This document shows positions 16,540 through 24,795 of a stretch of DNA of 36,799 nt, in pieces. The translations under genes were made by a program, and so were the position numbers. Numbering within the stretch: position 1 is the first letter of the stretch; every line of letters starts with the position of its first letter. A model generated the notes under the pieces. That model did no database searches and had not been told where the DNA came from. It worked only from the letters and a program-made list of their open reading frames with translations. Source of the stretch: Rhodospirillales bacterium (lineage in GTDB: Bacteria > Pseudomonadota > Alphaproteobacteria > Reyranellales > Reyranellaceae); NCBI GenBank assembly GCA_016185145.1, contig JACPOB010000004.1, positions 1 through 36,799 of the forward strand. The letters are read 5' to 3'.

Positions 16540-17307
16540 ATGTCGACTGTCCAGATCGTTGCTCATCGCGGCGGCAGCGCGTTCCCCGAGAATTCGTTCT
16601 CGGCGCTAAAATACGCCTGCCGGCTGGGGGTCGAGCAAGTCGAGTTCGACATCCATCTGACCAGCGACGGCAGGCTCTGCATCATCCATGATCCGACGCT
16701 CGACCAGACCGCCCACGGCACCGGTTCGGTGCGCGAGCACACGATGCGCGAGCTGGCCAGGGTGCGTCTGCGAGCGATCGACGAAGGCGTACCGGTGTTC
16801 GACGACGTGATGGCCTTTCTCGCCGGCGAGTCGATCCATGTCCGGATCGAGATCAAGAAGGACGAGCGCAAGGGCGCCTATGCCCGCATGCACGAATGTG
16901 TCATGGCCGCGGTGCGCCGGCACGGCATGGAAAAACGCGTCACGGTGATGTCGTTTGAGCTCGACGCGTTGCCCGCCTTTGCCCGCGACGGGATCGAGAC
17001 CAGTCTGTCGTGGATGCGGCACGGCCAGGAGACGCCGGCCCAGTTCCACGAGTTGCTGGCCAGGATTGCCGGCCTCGGCATTGCCGATATCGGCCTGTCC
17101 TTCGCGCCGACCACGGCGTCGGTGCTTGAGAGTGTGTCGCGGCACAAGCTGAGCGCCGGCATCTGGACCGTGAACGGACCCGGCCGGCTCAGCTACTGGC
17201 TGGGCATGCCCGTGTCGTACATCATCACTGACCAGCCCGACGTGGCGCTCGATCTGCGCCGTAGGGCGAGGGAGGGCAGCGCCGCCGGGTCGCCGGGCCG
17301 GAGCTGA
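16540..17307 (+). CDS. Glycerophosphodiester phosphodiesterase (GDPD/UgpQ type)
   Basis: A 255-residue GDPD-family TIM-barrel enzyme without a signal peptide, so probably cytoplasmic like UgpQ. The active-site set is complete: His9-Arg10 in IVAHRGGSAFPENS, Glu35 and Asp37 in VEFDIHLTSDG and His50 in IIHDPTLD, with the later metal-site segment IRIEIKKDE. It hydrolyses glycerophosphodiesters to sn-glycerol-3-phosphate and an alcohol. It directly follows the ABC transporter and is followed after 5 bases by a HAD phosphatase. The coupling suggests the transporter brings in glycerophosphodiesters, although a Dpp-type system is not the usual partner; the CUT1-type Ugp/Glp systems are. Confidence 0.9.
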   Translation: MSTVQIVAHRGGSAFPENSFSALKYACRLGVEQVEFDIHLTSDGRLCIIHDPTLDQTAHGTGSVREHTMRELARVRLRAIDEGVPVFDDVMAFLAGESIHVRIEIKKDERKGAYARMHECVMAAVRRHGMEKRVTVMSFELDALPAFARDGIETSLSWMRHGQETPAQFHELLARIAGLGIADIGLSFAPTTASVLESVSRHKLSAGIWTVNGPGRLSYWLGMPVSYIITDQPDVALDLRRRAREGSAAGSPGRS

Positions 17308-17312
17308 CATTC

Positions 17313-18110
17313 ATGTCCGTTGGACCGCCCCGGAAACTCTACGACGCCTACGTGTTTGATCTCGACGGAACCGTCCTGCTGGGAGACCGTCTGCTGCCGA
17401 CGGCTGCAGAGACGCTGGCGGGCCTGCGCGCGGTTGGTCGTCGAACGCTGTTTCTGACCAACAACCCCACGCGTACGCCGGCGCAGTATGCGAGCCACCT
17501 GAGCGCGCTTGGCCTGCCGACTGCGGCGGACGATGTCGTCACCTCGGCGCTGGTGCTGATCGATTACCTCAAGCGCACTCAGCCGGGCGCGCGGCTCATG
17601 GTGATCGGCGAGCCGGCGCTGGTGTCGCTGCTCGAGGAGGCAGGGTTCGCTCTCGTCGACGATCCGGCCCGGACCGACGTGCTGGTCGCGAGCTTCGACC
17701 GCTCCTTCAACTACGCCAAGCTGCAGGCGGGTTTCGACGCGGTGCGGGCCGGCGCGCGGTTCCTCGCGACCAACGGAGATCGCTACCGGCCAACGCCGCA
17801 GGGCGGCCAACCCGATGCTGCGGCGGTGATCGCAGCCATCGAAGCGAGCAGCGGCCGCCCGTGCGAGCAGATTGTCGGCAAGCCTTCAGCGCTGACCAGC
17901 CGGTACCTGCTTGACCGCCTGGCGGTGACGCCGTCGTGTTGCCTGCTGGTGGGAGATCGCCTCGAGACCGACGTTGCCATGGCCGCCGCCGCCGGCATGT
18001 CCGGCGCGCTCGTCCTCACCGGTGCGACGAGCCGGGCCGAGGCCGCGGCCTCCCCGATCTCCTCGACATATGTGTTGGAACGCCTGTCCGAGATCCTGCC
18101 CGCCGCCTAA
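17313..18110 (+). CDS. HAD-superfamily phosphatase, NagD/IIA subfamily
   Basis: A 265-residue HAD hydrolase with a class IIA cap. Motif I is FDLDGTVLLGD (nucleophile Asp16, acid/base Asp18), motif II LTNNPTRT, motif III lysine in VGKPSALT and motif IV VGDRLETDV. The family includes 4-nitrophenylphosphatases, phosphoglycolate phosphatase and glycerol-phosphate phosphatases. As the last gene of an operon that should generate glycerol-3-phosphate, a glycerol-phosphate phosphatase role is attractive: it would release free glycerol and lower the presumed effector of the regulator. This is inference from context. Confidence 0.87.
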   Translation: MSVGPPRKLYDAYVFDLDGTVLLGDRLLPTAAETLAGLRAVGRRTLFLTNNPTRTPAQYASHLSALGLPTAADDVVTSALVLIDYLKRTQPGARLMVIGEPALVSLLEEAGFALVDDPARTDVLVASFDRSFNYAKLQAGFDAVRAGARFLATNGDRYRPTPQGGQPDAAAVIAAIEASSGRPCEQIVGKPSALTSRYLLDRLAVTPSCCLLVGDRLETDVAMAAAAGMSGALVLTGATSRAEAAASPISSTYVLERLSEILPAA

Positions 18111-18483
18111 GCCGTCCGCAGCCAGTTCAAGAGAAGAGCCCTCTGCTCATGCGGGTTGGCCGCATATGCGCGCACGGCGCCCGGACTGCGTCGGTCACTG
18201 GCAGGAGATCGGGCACCATGATCGTGGTCATACAGGCGGCTGAGGCGGCCCACACGTAATGCCGCGAGGGCGACTCGATGGCACCTGCTGCCAGGCATTT
18301 GATCCGATGCAGCAGTCCGCCGCGCGGCGACCGGCTCGCGCGTGCCGATTCACTCCTTCGGCAAGCAGTTGTGACCTTTCCGAGGTTTGAATTCGCAGCG
18401 TGTCGCCAGCGCGTCGTGGCGATCATATTACAGTTTTGTTTCATCCTTTGAAGCAGGCGCCGCGTAAGAACGGGAGGCGTCGA
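18111..18483. other. Intergenic stretch before the PAP2 gene
   Basis: No gene supported. A minus-strand tail (SPGAVRAYAANPHEQRALLL, ending near 18122) looks protein-like and may be a C-terminal relic, but it has no recognisable family. AT-richer sequence at 18420-18450 probably holds the PAP2 promoter. No terminator was seen after the HAD gene. Confidence 0.3.
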
Positions 18484-19188
18484 ATGACAGCGATCGATCA
18501 GTGGGATCGGCTCCTGACGTTGTGGCTGAACCAAGCCGCCGGCCAGAGCCTGCTGCTCGACAAGATCGTCTACGACATTGCCGACGCCGAGCTTCTCAAG
18601 GGCGCCCTCTTCATGGCGCTCTACTGGTGGATGTGGTTCGAAGGGCGCGTTCGCCAGCGCGACGTTGTCACCGGTGTGCTGGTTGCGGTGGCGGCGGTCA
18701 TCCTTTCCCGCGTCCTGCAGTTTACCTTGCCGTTCCACCAGCGCCCGCTTCTCACGCCGGGGCTCGGGCTGCACGTTCCGCTCTCCGTCAATTCGGAGAC
18801 CTACAACACCTTCAGCTCGTTCCCGAGCGACACGGCAACTCTCTTCATCGCGCTCTCCGTTCCGCTCTGGAAGCGATCCAAGTGGCTGGGCGCCGCCGGG
18901 GCGCTCTGGACGATCATCGTCGTCTGCGTTCCGCGAGCCTATCTCGGCATCCACTATGTCAGCGACGTGATCGCTGGCATGGCGCTGGGCGTGGCGTTCA
19001 TGGTCGTCTGCTGTCCGCTGCTGGTGCGCACCGGGCTGCCGGATCGTCTCGTCGAGTTCTCGAAGATGCGGCCAGCGGTCTTCTATCCGCTGGCCTTCGT
19101 CGTGACCTTCGAGCTCTCGATCCTGTTCTACGACGTGAGGCAACTGATCCTGGATGCCATCCACTTGGCCAAGGCGCTGGTGACTTGA
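18484..19188 (+). CDS. PAP2-family membrane protein (phosphatase, with altered active-site motif)
   Basis: A 234-residue polytopic inner-membrane protein of the type-2 phosphatidate phosphatase family. Motif 1 corresponds to PFHQRPLL and motif 3 to PRAYLGIHYVSDV (Arg, His, Asp present). Motif 2, normally PSGH or PSDH, reads SSFPSDTATLF, so the expected histidine is Thr. About six transmembrane segments are visible. The gene starts after GGGAGG at about 18471. Family members dephosphorylate lipid phosphates or undecaprenyl diphosphate. With the motif-2 change, activity is uncertain. It is on the same strand as the glycerophosphodiester operon but 370 bases away, so a functional tie is only suggestive. 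Confidence 0.8.
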   Translation: MTAIDQWDRLLTLWLNQAAGQSLLLDKIVYDIADAELLKGALFMALYWWMWFEGRVRQRDVVTGVLVAVAAVILSRVLQFTLPFHQRPLLTPGLGLHVPLSVNSETYNTFSSFPSDTATLFIALSVPLWKRSKWLGAAGALWTIIVVCVPRAYLGIHYVSDVIAGMALGVAFMVVCCPLLVRTGLPDRLVEFSKMRPAVFYPLAFVVTFELSILFYDVRQLILDAIHLAKALVT

Positions 19189-19396
19189 GCCACCGGCACC
19201 GTCGCCGCGATGAGGACAGGCAGCACCTGCGGCGACATCGAGATCATCCAAGGCACGGGAATGAGGTCGCGGATCCACGCTGACATTCCCGATATCGCCG
19301 GCGCTCTGATGAGACTGCAGAGCCGCTTCCGGCGCGCGAAGCTTGACCTGGACTTCAATCCGGGCAGGCTGGCGCAAAAGAGGAAACGTTCCAATA

Positions 19397-20617
19397 ATGA
19401 CCGCTGCGACCCGCGCGAACGCCTTGCCGATCCTGATCGCCGCCTCGGTGATGATGAGTCTCGCGATGGGCATGCGTCAGTGCCTGGGGCTTTTCCTGCC
19501 GCCGATGACCCAGGCGCTCTCCATGTCGGCATCGGACTTCACCTTCGCGATCGCGGTGCAGAACATCGTCTGGGGCCTGGCACAGGCGCCGCTGGGGGCG
19601 GTGGGCGATCGCTGGGGGTTGCGTCCGGTCATGGTGCTGGGTTCGTTGGCGTATGTCGCGGCGATGGCGGCCCTGACAGCCACCACCGGCGTCTGGATGT
19701 TCATGTTGGCGCAGTCGCTGATCGGCATCGGCATCGCCTGCACCGGATCGTCGCTGGCGATGACGGCGACCGCGCGCGCCGCTTCACCCGAGCGGCGCAG
19801 CGTCATCCTGGGCATCGTCGGCGCCTTCTCCTCGGTGGGCACGCTGATGATCGCGCCCTTCCTGCAGGCGCTGCTGAGTACATGGGACTGGCGATGGGGA
19901 GGCGTTCTCTTCGTGGTGCTGGCTCTGGCGATGGTGCCGGCGGCGATGATCACGGGCCGGGTCGACCGCCTGTCACAGCCGGCGGGACACCGCGCGTCCG
20001 TTGCCGGGCTGATCGGAAGGGCGCTGCGCAACCGCCGCTTCGTCGTGTTGTGCGGGACGCATTTCGTCTGCGGGCTGCAGCTGATCTTCATCAACACGCA
20101 CCTGCCGAACTATCTGGCGATGTGCGGCCAGGATCCAATGCTCAGTGCCACGGCGCTGTCCATCATCGGAGGCATCAATATCGCCGGCTGCCTGCTGGCC
20201 GGCTACCTCGGGCAGCGGCACGCCAAGAACATTCTGCTGGGCCTGACTTATCTCGGCCGCTCCGCCGTGCTGACGATCTATTTCCTGTTTCCCCCGACGC
20301 CCGTCACGACCATCCTCTTCGCTGCCGCGATGGGAATGCTGTGGCTGGGCGTCATTCCCCTGGTGTCGGGCTATGTTGCCGACCTCTTCGGCACGAGCAA
20401 CATGGCGACGCTGCTGGGCGTATCGTTCGTGATCCACCAGATGGGCTCGGTGATCGGCGCTTGGGGCGGCGGCATGTTCTTCGACATGTTCGGCAACTAC
20501 GACCTTGCCTGGCGGATCGGTGTATCGATCGGCATCGTTGCCGGCATCGTTCAGATCCTGTTCGGCGGTCCCTCGCGCTCGCCGTCGGGCGCGCGGCCGG
20601 CGCCGGCAGCGGGCTGA
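19397..20617 (+). CDS. Major facilitator superfamily transporter
   Basis: A 406-residue MFS protein with twelve predicted helices and the usual central break around residue 210. The loop 2-3 signature is GAVGDRWGLRPVMVLGS, a variant of GxLaDrxGrr. The C-terminal half has GYLGQRHAKN. It resembles the anion:cation or monocarboxylate-type MFS carriers annotated near catabolic genes, but the substrate cannot be assigned. The ATG at 19397 was chosen because GAGGAAA lies upstream at 19380-19386; the frame is open further upstream. The 208 bases before it contain no gene. Confidence 0.85.
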   Translation: MTAATRANALPILIAASVMMSLAMGMRQCLGLFLPPMTQALSMSASDFTFAIAVQNIVWGLAQAPLGAVGDRWGLRPVMVLGSLAYVAAMAALTATTGVWMFMLAQSLIGIGIACTGSSLAMTATARAASPERRSVILGIVGAFSSVGTLMIAPFLQALLSTWDWRWGGVLFVVLALAMVPAAMITGRVDRLSQPAGHRASVAGLIGRALRNRRFVVLCGTHFVCGLQLIFINTHLPNYLAMCGQDPMLSATALSIIGGINIAGCLLAGYLGQRHAKNILLGLTYLGRSAVLTIYFLFPPTPVTTILFAAAMGMLWLGVIPLVSGYVADLFGTSNMATLLGVSFVIHQMGSVIGAWGGGMFFDMFGNYDLAWRIGVSIGIVAGIVQILFGGPSRSPSGARPAPAAG

Positions 20618-20919
20618 GCCCGCGATCGCAATGGATTCTCGAGAACCTGCCACTCGAGCGGAATGCGCAATTCGGCCGGGCAGTCTCCGGCCCTCCATAG
20701 CCGGGCCTGTTCACCACTTTCGGTACGCCATCGTCGAGCGTGGTCGCGCTCTTCAGGCGACCATGCAGCAGTGGCTCCCGCTCGAGTGTGCGCAATGTCA
20801 CTCTCTCCTCGAGAGCGCCGTGCTATCGACTGCAACGCTTTCGAGGACCTTCACCAGCTTGGACGAGGCCTTGATCACCGAAGTGATCGAGGTCGGTGCG
20901 ATAGCCGAAGGGGGCGATC
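20618..20919. other. Intergenic stretch, nothing certain
   Basis: Several overlapping minus-strand frames exist, including one reading RLWRAGDCPAELRIPLEW, but none has a start signal or known motif. No terminator of the usual form was found after the MFS gene. Confidence 0.25.
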
Positions 20920-21159
20920 ATGTCGCTGTTTAGGCGAAGCAATGATATCGAAGTCAGCATCAGCCCGGAGTTCGACCGGGAGTATGAGCCTGGGCAGACA
21001 CCTGTGCATTCCGGCATCTATCGATGCCGAGGGTGTGGCTGTGAGGTTGTTGCGCAGGGCTCGGAGCCGTTCCTGGTGAAAGACCATCCCAAGCACTTGT
21101 CGACGCAAGGGCCAGTTCGATGGCGACTGGCAGTCGCCGCTCAGCAAGCACCGCACTGA
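20920..21159 (+). CDS. Small zinc-ribbon-like protein
   Basis: A 79-residue protein. A charged N-terminus (MSLFRRSNDIEVSI) leads into TPVHSGIYRCRGCGCEVV, where the CxxCxC cluster forms half of a ribbon, followed by a histidine-containing segment (VKDHPKHLSTQGPVRW) that may supply the other metal ligands. Small proteins of this layout (SGIYRCxxCGxE, then H-x-H and the RW ending) are conserved in proteobacteria without a defined role. GAAGGGGG at 20907-20914 serves as ribosome binding site. Confidence 0.65.
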   Translation: MSLFRRSNDIEVSISPEFDREYEPGQTPVHSGIYRCRGCGCEVVAQGSEPFLVKDHPKHLSTQGPVRWRLAVAAQQAPH

Positions 21160-21218
21160 GCGTCGTCTCGCAAGCGCGCCGCATCGTCGAGGGAAGGCTC
21201 GAGTGGTCCTTTCCGGGA

Positions 21219-21311
21219 TCACCGGTCCGGGAAGTGTCGAGGATTCTCGTGCTGGTCGGGGAAATGCCTCTTGAACGTCGCGCACATTGTCCCCGTGCCG
21301 CCGCGCTTTAG
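21219..21311 (-). pseudogene. Truncated second copy of the small conserved protein encoded at 35616-35834
   Basis: The minus-strand frame reads LKRGGTGTMCATFKRHFPDQ and then HENPRHFPDR before the stop at 21219-21221. The intact protein at 35616-35834 ends TKRGGTGAMCAAAFKKHFPD and then QHENHQHFPDR. Only the last 30 codons remain; an in-frame stop precedes them. The fragment ends at the very base where the alpha/beta hydrolase gene stops (21312), so its upper boundary is a recombination junction. Confidence 0.75.
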
Positions 21312-22166
21312 CTAAGAAAGCAAGAGTGACGGATTGCCATTCAGGGCAGCGAGATCGTCTGCAATGAACTTCAACAAAACCTCATTGAACAAGCTTGGCT
21401 GCTCATAGTAGGGCGTGTGGTTGAGACCTCGCGCTATGACGAGTCGCGATTTGGTCAGTGTGCCTCGCGCGTCGCGGCCCACCGAGACATTCACCGACGA
21501 ATCCTCGCTGCCCCAGAAAAGAAGCAGCGGCACGCGGTCCTCGATCTGGTGCAGCCGATGGCCCACCATGTCGGCGTTCATCGGGCCGGCCATGTAGGTC
21601 AGGAACTTGTCGAAGCAGGCAGCCGCCCCCGGGGACGTGTTGATGCGGATATCCTCCAGCACCATGTCCTCCGTCGCCAGCGACTTGTCGCTGAAGACCC
21701 GTTCGAGTCTCGGTCGATGGCTCTCCGGTGTGAGATGCATGATCCAGTCGCGGAACCCCTGGGCCCGCTCGGGCGTGGACGGGACGAAGCCGGTGCTCCC
21801 GATCATCATCAGACGCTCGGCCCGCTCGGGTTGACGCAAGGCCGCGTCGGCCACGATCTGGCCGCCGAGCGACGTGCCGACGATGGTGGCGCTCTCGACC
21901 GAGAGCGTGTCCAGCAGGTCGAGCACGAACTTTCCGTAGCCGACGATGCTGTGATCCTGGCGCGGGTCCTTGGTGGCAAAGCCATGACCCGGCAGATCGG
22001 CCGCGATCACCCGAAATCCAGCCAGCGCCAGCGCATCGATGTTGCGCACCCAGCGGTCGGCGCGCGAGCTCAGTCCATGCACCAGCAGGATCGTGGGCGC
22101 ATTCGCGTCGCCGGCTTCGAGGACACGTGTGAGCGTCGTGCCCACGCCGAGGGGGTAGCAGATCAT
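21312..22166 (-). CDS. Alpha/beta hydrolase, MhpC/BphD-like (possible deformylase or ring-fission product hydrolase)
   Basis: A 284-residue alpha/beta hydrolase. The oxyanion region is LLVHGLSSRADRW (27-39), the nucleophile elbow is VGTSLGG with Ser99, the acid is probably Asp222 in FWGSEDSS, and the base is His250 in GLNHTPYYEQP. The sequence type is that of meta-cleavage product hydrolases and related deacylases. It is the last gene of the catabolic operon, 44 bases after the NicX-like gene and with its own AGGAGA site. In known 2,5-dihydroxypyridine pathways an alpha/beta hydrolase (NicD) deformylates the NicX product, so an analogous role fits the position; the sequence is not obviously NicD itself. 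The frame is open upstream to 22373, inside the neighbouring gene. Confidence 0.85.
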   Translation of the reverse strand: MICYPLGVGTTLTRVLEAGDANAPTILLVHGLSSRADRWVRNIDALALAGFRVIAADLPGHGFATKDPRQDHSIVGYGKFVLDLLDTLSVESATIVGTSLGGQIVADAALRQPERAERLMMIGSTGFVPSTPERAQGFRDWIMHLTPESHRPRLERVFSDKSLATEDMVLEDIRINTSPGAAACFDKFLTYMAGPMNADMVGHRLHQIEDRVPLLLFWGSEDSSVNVSVGRDARGTLTKSRLVIARGLNHTPYYEQPSLFNEVLLKFIADDLAALNGNPSLLLS

Positions 22167-22210
22167 GGCTTCTCCTGAGGTGCGGTTGAGGGCTTGTGCG
22201 GCGCGTGCGA

Positions 22211-23263
22211 TCAGTGCGGCGCCGCCGCTGAGATGGCCGAGGCAAGTGCTTGCGCGATGAGCGCCGGCGCCACCACCAGTCCATTGCGTACGACCTGCTC
22301 GCCATCGATCCATAGGTTCTGGCGCAGGATCAGGCCGTCCGGATGGTTCTCGCCGCCACCCGGCTCCCACCACGGGCGCCCGAAGCCGATCGCATTGGCG
22401 CCGAGCGCACGGATGTCCTCGACGAAGCAGCTGCCGCGGTAGCGGGCGGCCGGATGCAGCCCGTACGAGAAATGAATGACGTGCCCGTAGGTCCCGCCGC
22501 CGGCGCGGCGAAGCGCACGATCGAGCAGGGCGACATCCGGGCCGTCTTCGAGAATCCGGCGGATGGCGCCATCGACCTCGAGGGTGAGGGGGCGCTCCAA
22601 GGCGCCATACCAGTCGTGCATCGCGGCGACGATCACGATCCGGCCGCGCACGGATTCGAGATCCGGGTACATCACTACCGAGCCCGGCAAGGAGTAGGTG
22701 GCGCCGGGAGTTACTGCATGCCGCGGCTTGGCACCCGTCGCCTTGCCCATGACGAACTCGACATCGGTGCCGCGCTCATCGGTGAGGCGGCAGCGCTTGC
22801 CGACCGAGGCTGCGACCAACTGGTCGAAGCCCTGCTGCGCCTCGTAGAGCACGTCGAGCGGCACGCCGTCATAGAGGTGCGCCAGGGCCGTGCAATCCAT
22901 GCCGCCGGCGACCAGTCCGCGCACCCGGCCGGCCTTGACCGCGATGTCATGGGCCTCGGAGCCTGCGATATAGGGATGCGTGAGATCGATCCAGCAGTCG
23001 GCCGCGGCGAGGGCCGCACGCAGCGCATCGGAGAGGTGCGCATCCGCCAGTTTGCCTTGCAGCGGCAATGGCGGCATCTGCGCCAGGATCGGCCGCGCCC
23101 CGAGCTGCGCCGCCGCACTCAGCAGCACGGCCCCGACGTTCGGATCGCCGCGGAGATCGGCGGTGATCAGCACGCTTTCGCCGGCCTGCACCCGCATGTG
23201 GTCGGCCATCAGGACGTGGCCTGCGCGCTGGACGGCCGGGTCGAAGGGCGAGAGGAGGGTCAT
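22211..23263 (-). CDS. NicX-like Fe(II) dioxygenase (2,5-dihydroxypyridine 5,6-dioxygenase family)
   Basis: A 350-residue protein of the family that automated annotation often calls leucyl aminopeptidase or M29-like. It has the same length as NicX of Pseudomonas putida. The region HVIHFSYGLHPAARY (261-275) aligns with the NicX segment holding its iron ligand His265, and NHPDGLILRQNLWIDG (306-321) aligns with the segment holding His318 and Asp320. That points to His264, His307 and Asp309 as the metal triad. NicX opens 2,5-dihydroxypyridine to N-formylmaleamate. Here the gene follows a Liv-type importer and a Rieske oxygenase in one operon, so ring cleavage of a hydroxylated heteroaromatic is the best guess. 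The start at 23263 has AGGAGA upstream. The substrate is not proven. Confidence 0.7.
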   Translation of the reverse strand: MTLLSPFDPAVQRAGHVLMADHMRVQAGESVLITADLRGDPNVGAVLLSAAAQLGARPILAQMPPLPLQGKLADAHLSDALRAALAAADCWIDLTHPYIAGSEAHDIAVKAGRVRGLVAGGMDCTALAHLYDGVPLDVLYEAQQGFDQLVAASVGKRCRLTDERGTDVEFVMGKATGAKPRHAVTPGATYSLPGSVVMYPDLESVRGRIVIVAAMHDWYGALERPLTLEVDGAIRRILEDGPDVALLDRALRRAGGGTYGHVIHFSYGLHPAARYRGSCFVEDIRALGANAIGFGRPWWEPGGGENHPDGLILRQNLWIDGEQVVRNGLVVAPALIAQALASAISAAAPH

Positions 23264-23304
23264 GTGATGTCTCCTGAGAATCCGGGGGTCGATGGCAGCC
23301 GACT

Positions 23305-24027
23305 TCAGTGCCGCCCGAGGTAGAGATCTGTCAGGTCGTCGTTCGCGAGCAGTTCGTCGGCGCGTCCGGCGATAACGACCTTGCCGCCGTCGAGGATGTA
23401 GCCGCGGTCGCTGTAGCGCAGGCTCTCCCGAGCGCGCTGCTCGATGATGAGGGCCGCGATGTTCCATTCGGGCAGCCGTCCGATGATCGAGAAGACCTGC
23501 GCCGCCAGGGCGGGCGACAGGGCGGCAGTGGGTTCATCGAGAAGCAGCATGGCCGGACGCGGCATGAGGGCGCGCGCGAAGGCAAGCTGCTGGCGCTCTC
23601 CGCCTGAAAGCATGCCGGCCGCCAGTCGGCGCCGTCCGGCAAGGCCGGGGAACAGCGCATACATCTCGGCGATGCGCGCACGCCGATCGGCCACTGCTTC
23701 GACGACCTCGAGGTTCTCCTGTACGGTGAGCCGCGTAAACACGTTGGCCACCTGCGGCACGTAGCTGATGCCCAGGCAAATCCGATCCTCGGGCGCAACC
23801 TGGTCGAGCGCCCGCCCGCGGAACGCGCGCACGCCGACGCAACGGGGCACGAGCCCCATCACGGCTTTTGCCAGCGTCGACTTGCCCGCCCCGTTGGTGC
23901 CGGCGATGGTGACGATCTCGCCGGCATCGACGTGCAGGTCGACGCCCCGAAGGATCTCGACTTCGCCATAGCCTGCCCGCAGGCCGCGCAGTTCGAGAAG
24001 CCGCTCGGGCAGCGACACGGGGCCCAT
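23305..24027 (-). CDS. Branched-chain-type (Liv) ABC transporter ATP-binding protein, LivF-like
   Basis: A 240-residue ATPase. Walker A is GTNGAGKST (43-51), signature MLSGGERQQLAFARAL and Walker B MLLLDEPTAALSP. The YVPQVANVFTRLTVQENL segment after the Q-loop is characteristic of LivF. It begins immediately at the LivG-like stop (no spacer) and ends 42 bases before the NicX-like gene. HAAT-family importers of this kind carry aromatic and dicarboxylic acids as well as amino acids. Confidence 0.9.
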   Translation of the reverse strand: MGPVSLPERLLELRGLRAGYGEVEILRGVDLHVDAGEIVTIAGTNGAGKSTLAKAVMGLVPRCVGVRAFRGRALDQVAPEDRICLGISYVPQVANVFTRLTVQENLEVVEAVADRRARIAEMYALFPGLAGRRRLAAGMLSGGERQQLAFARALMPRPAMLLLDEPTAALSPALAAQVFSIIGRLPEWNIAALIIEQRARESLRYSDRGYILDGGKVVIAGRADELLANDDLTDLYLGRH

Positions 24028-24795
24028 CTACTCACCCCCCACGTAGGCCGCCCGGACCTGTGGATGCGAAAGGACCTCGTCAGGTGTGCCGTGAGCGATC
24101 AGCGCCCCTTGGTCCATGGCGAAAAGGCTGCCGGCCAGCCTCGACAAGGCGTTGAGGTTGTGCTCGACGATGAAGAAGCCGATGCCGCCCGCGTGCAGCA
24201 TCCGGATGCGCTCGGCCAGCTCGTCGGCCAGCACCGGGTTGACACCGGCGAAGGGCTCGTCGAGCAGGATCATGCGCGGCTCGGTCATGAGCAGCCTGCC
24301 CAGCTCCAGCAGCTTGAGCTGGCCGCCCGAGAGCTGCCGGGCGGCACTGTCGGCCACGCGGCGCAGAGCGAGCAATTCGATCGTGCGATCGGCCCGCTCG
24401 GCGATCTCGGCCTCGCGGCGGCGCACGACTCCCGGCGTGAAGAAGGCTCGCACGAGGGATTCGCCTGCCTGATCGCGCGCCGCCACCCGCAGGTTGTCGC
24501 GCACGCTGAGATTGGCGAACGGGCGCGGCACCTGGAAGGTCCGCAGCAGTCCGCAGCGCGCCCGCTGCACCGCGCTCATCGCATCGAGGTCGTCGTCGCC
24601 GAAGCGGATCGATCCGGTGTCGATCGGAACGAGCCCGCTGATGGCGCCGAACAGGGTGCTCTTGCCGGCCCCGTTCGGCCCGATCAGGCCGGTGATGGTC
24701 CGGCCGTTAACGACCATGTCGATGCCGTCGAGCACGCGCATGCCGCCCCAAGCCTTGGTGACCCGCTGCAGCTCGAGATTCATTGTCGGATTCAT
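24028..24795 (-). CDS. Liv-type ABC transporter ATP-binding protein, LivG-like
   Basis: A 255-residue ATPase with Walker A GPNGAGKST, signature LSGGQLKLLELGRLL and Walker B MILLDEPFAGVNP. The segment RTFQVPRPFANLSVRDNL and the C-terminal FFIVEHNLNALSRLAG are typical of LivG. Its ATG overlaps the LivM-like stop as ATGA (24792-24795). It pairs with the LivF-like subunit. Confidence 0.9.
   Translation of the reverse strand: MNPTMNLELQRVTKAWGGMRVLDGIDMVVNGRTITGLIGPNGAGKSTLFGAISGLVPIDTGSIRFGDDDLDAMSAVQRARCGLLRTFQVPRPFANLSVRDNLRVAARDQAGESLVRAFFTPGVVRRREAEIAERADRTIELLALRRVADSAARQLSGGQLKLLELGRLLMTEPRMILLDEPFAGVNPVLADELAERIRMLHAGGIGFFIVEHNLNALSRLAGSLFAMDQGALIAHGTPDEVLSHPQVRAAYVGGE

Noticed and set aside
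18107..18298. Minus-strand ORF ending in a protein-like C-terminus after the HAD gene
   Set aside because: It has a plausible tail but no start signal, no family motif and overlapping competing frames; noted only as a possible relic.
21312..22166. Calling the alpha/beta hydrolase NicD outright
   Set aside because: The catalytic triad fits any MhpC/BphD-type hydrolase and the remembered NicD sequence is not closely similar. Only the position supports the role.
22211..23263. Leucyl aminopeptidase (M29-like) as the function of this gene
   Set aside because: The HPD and HxxxxxGLHP segments line up with NicX iron ligands, and the operon context is aromatic catabolism.
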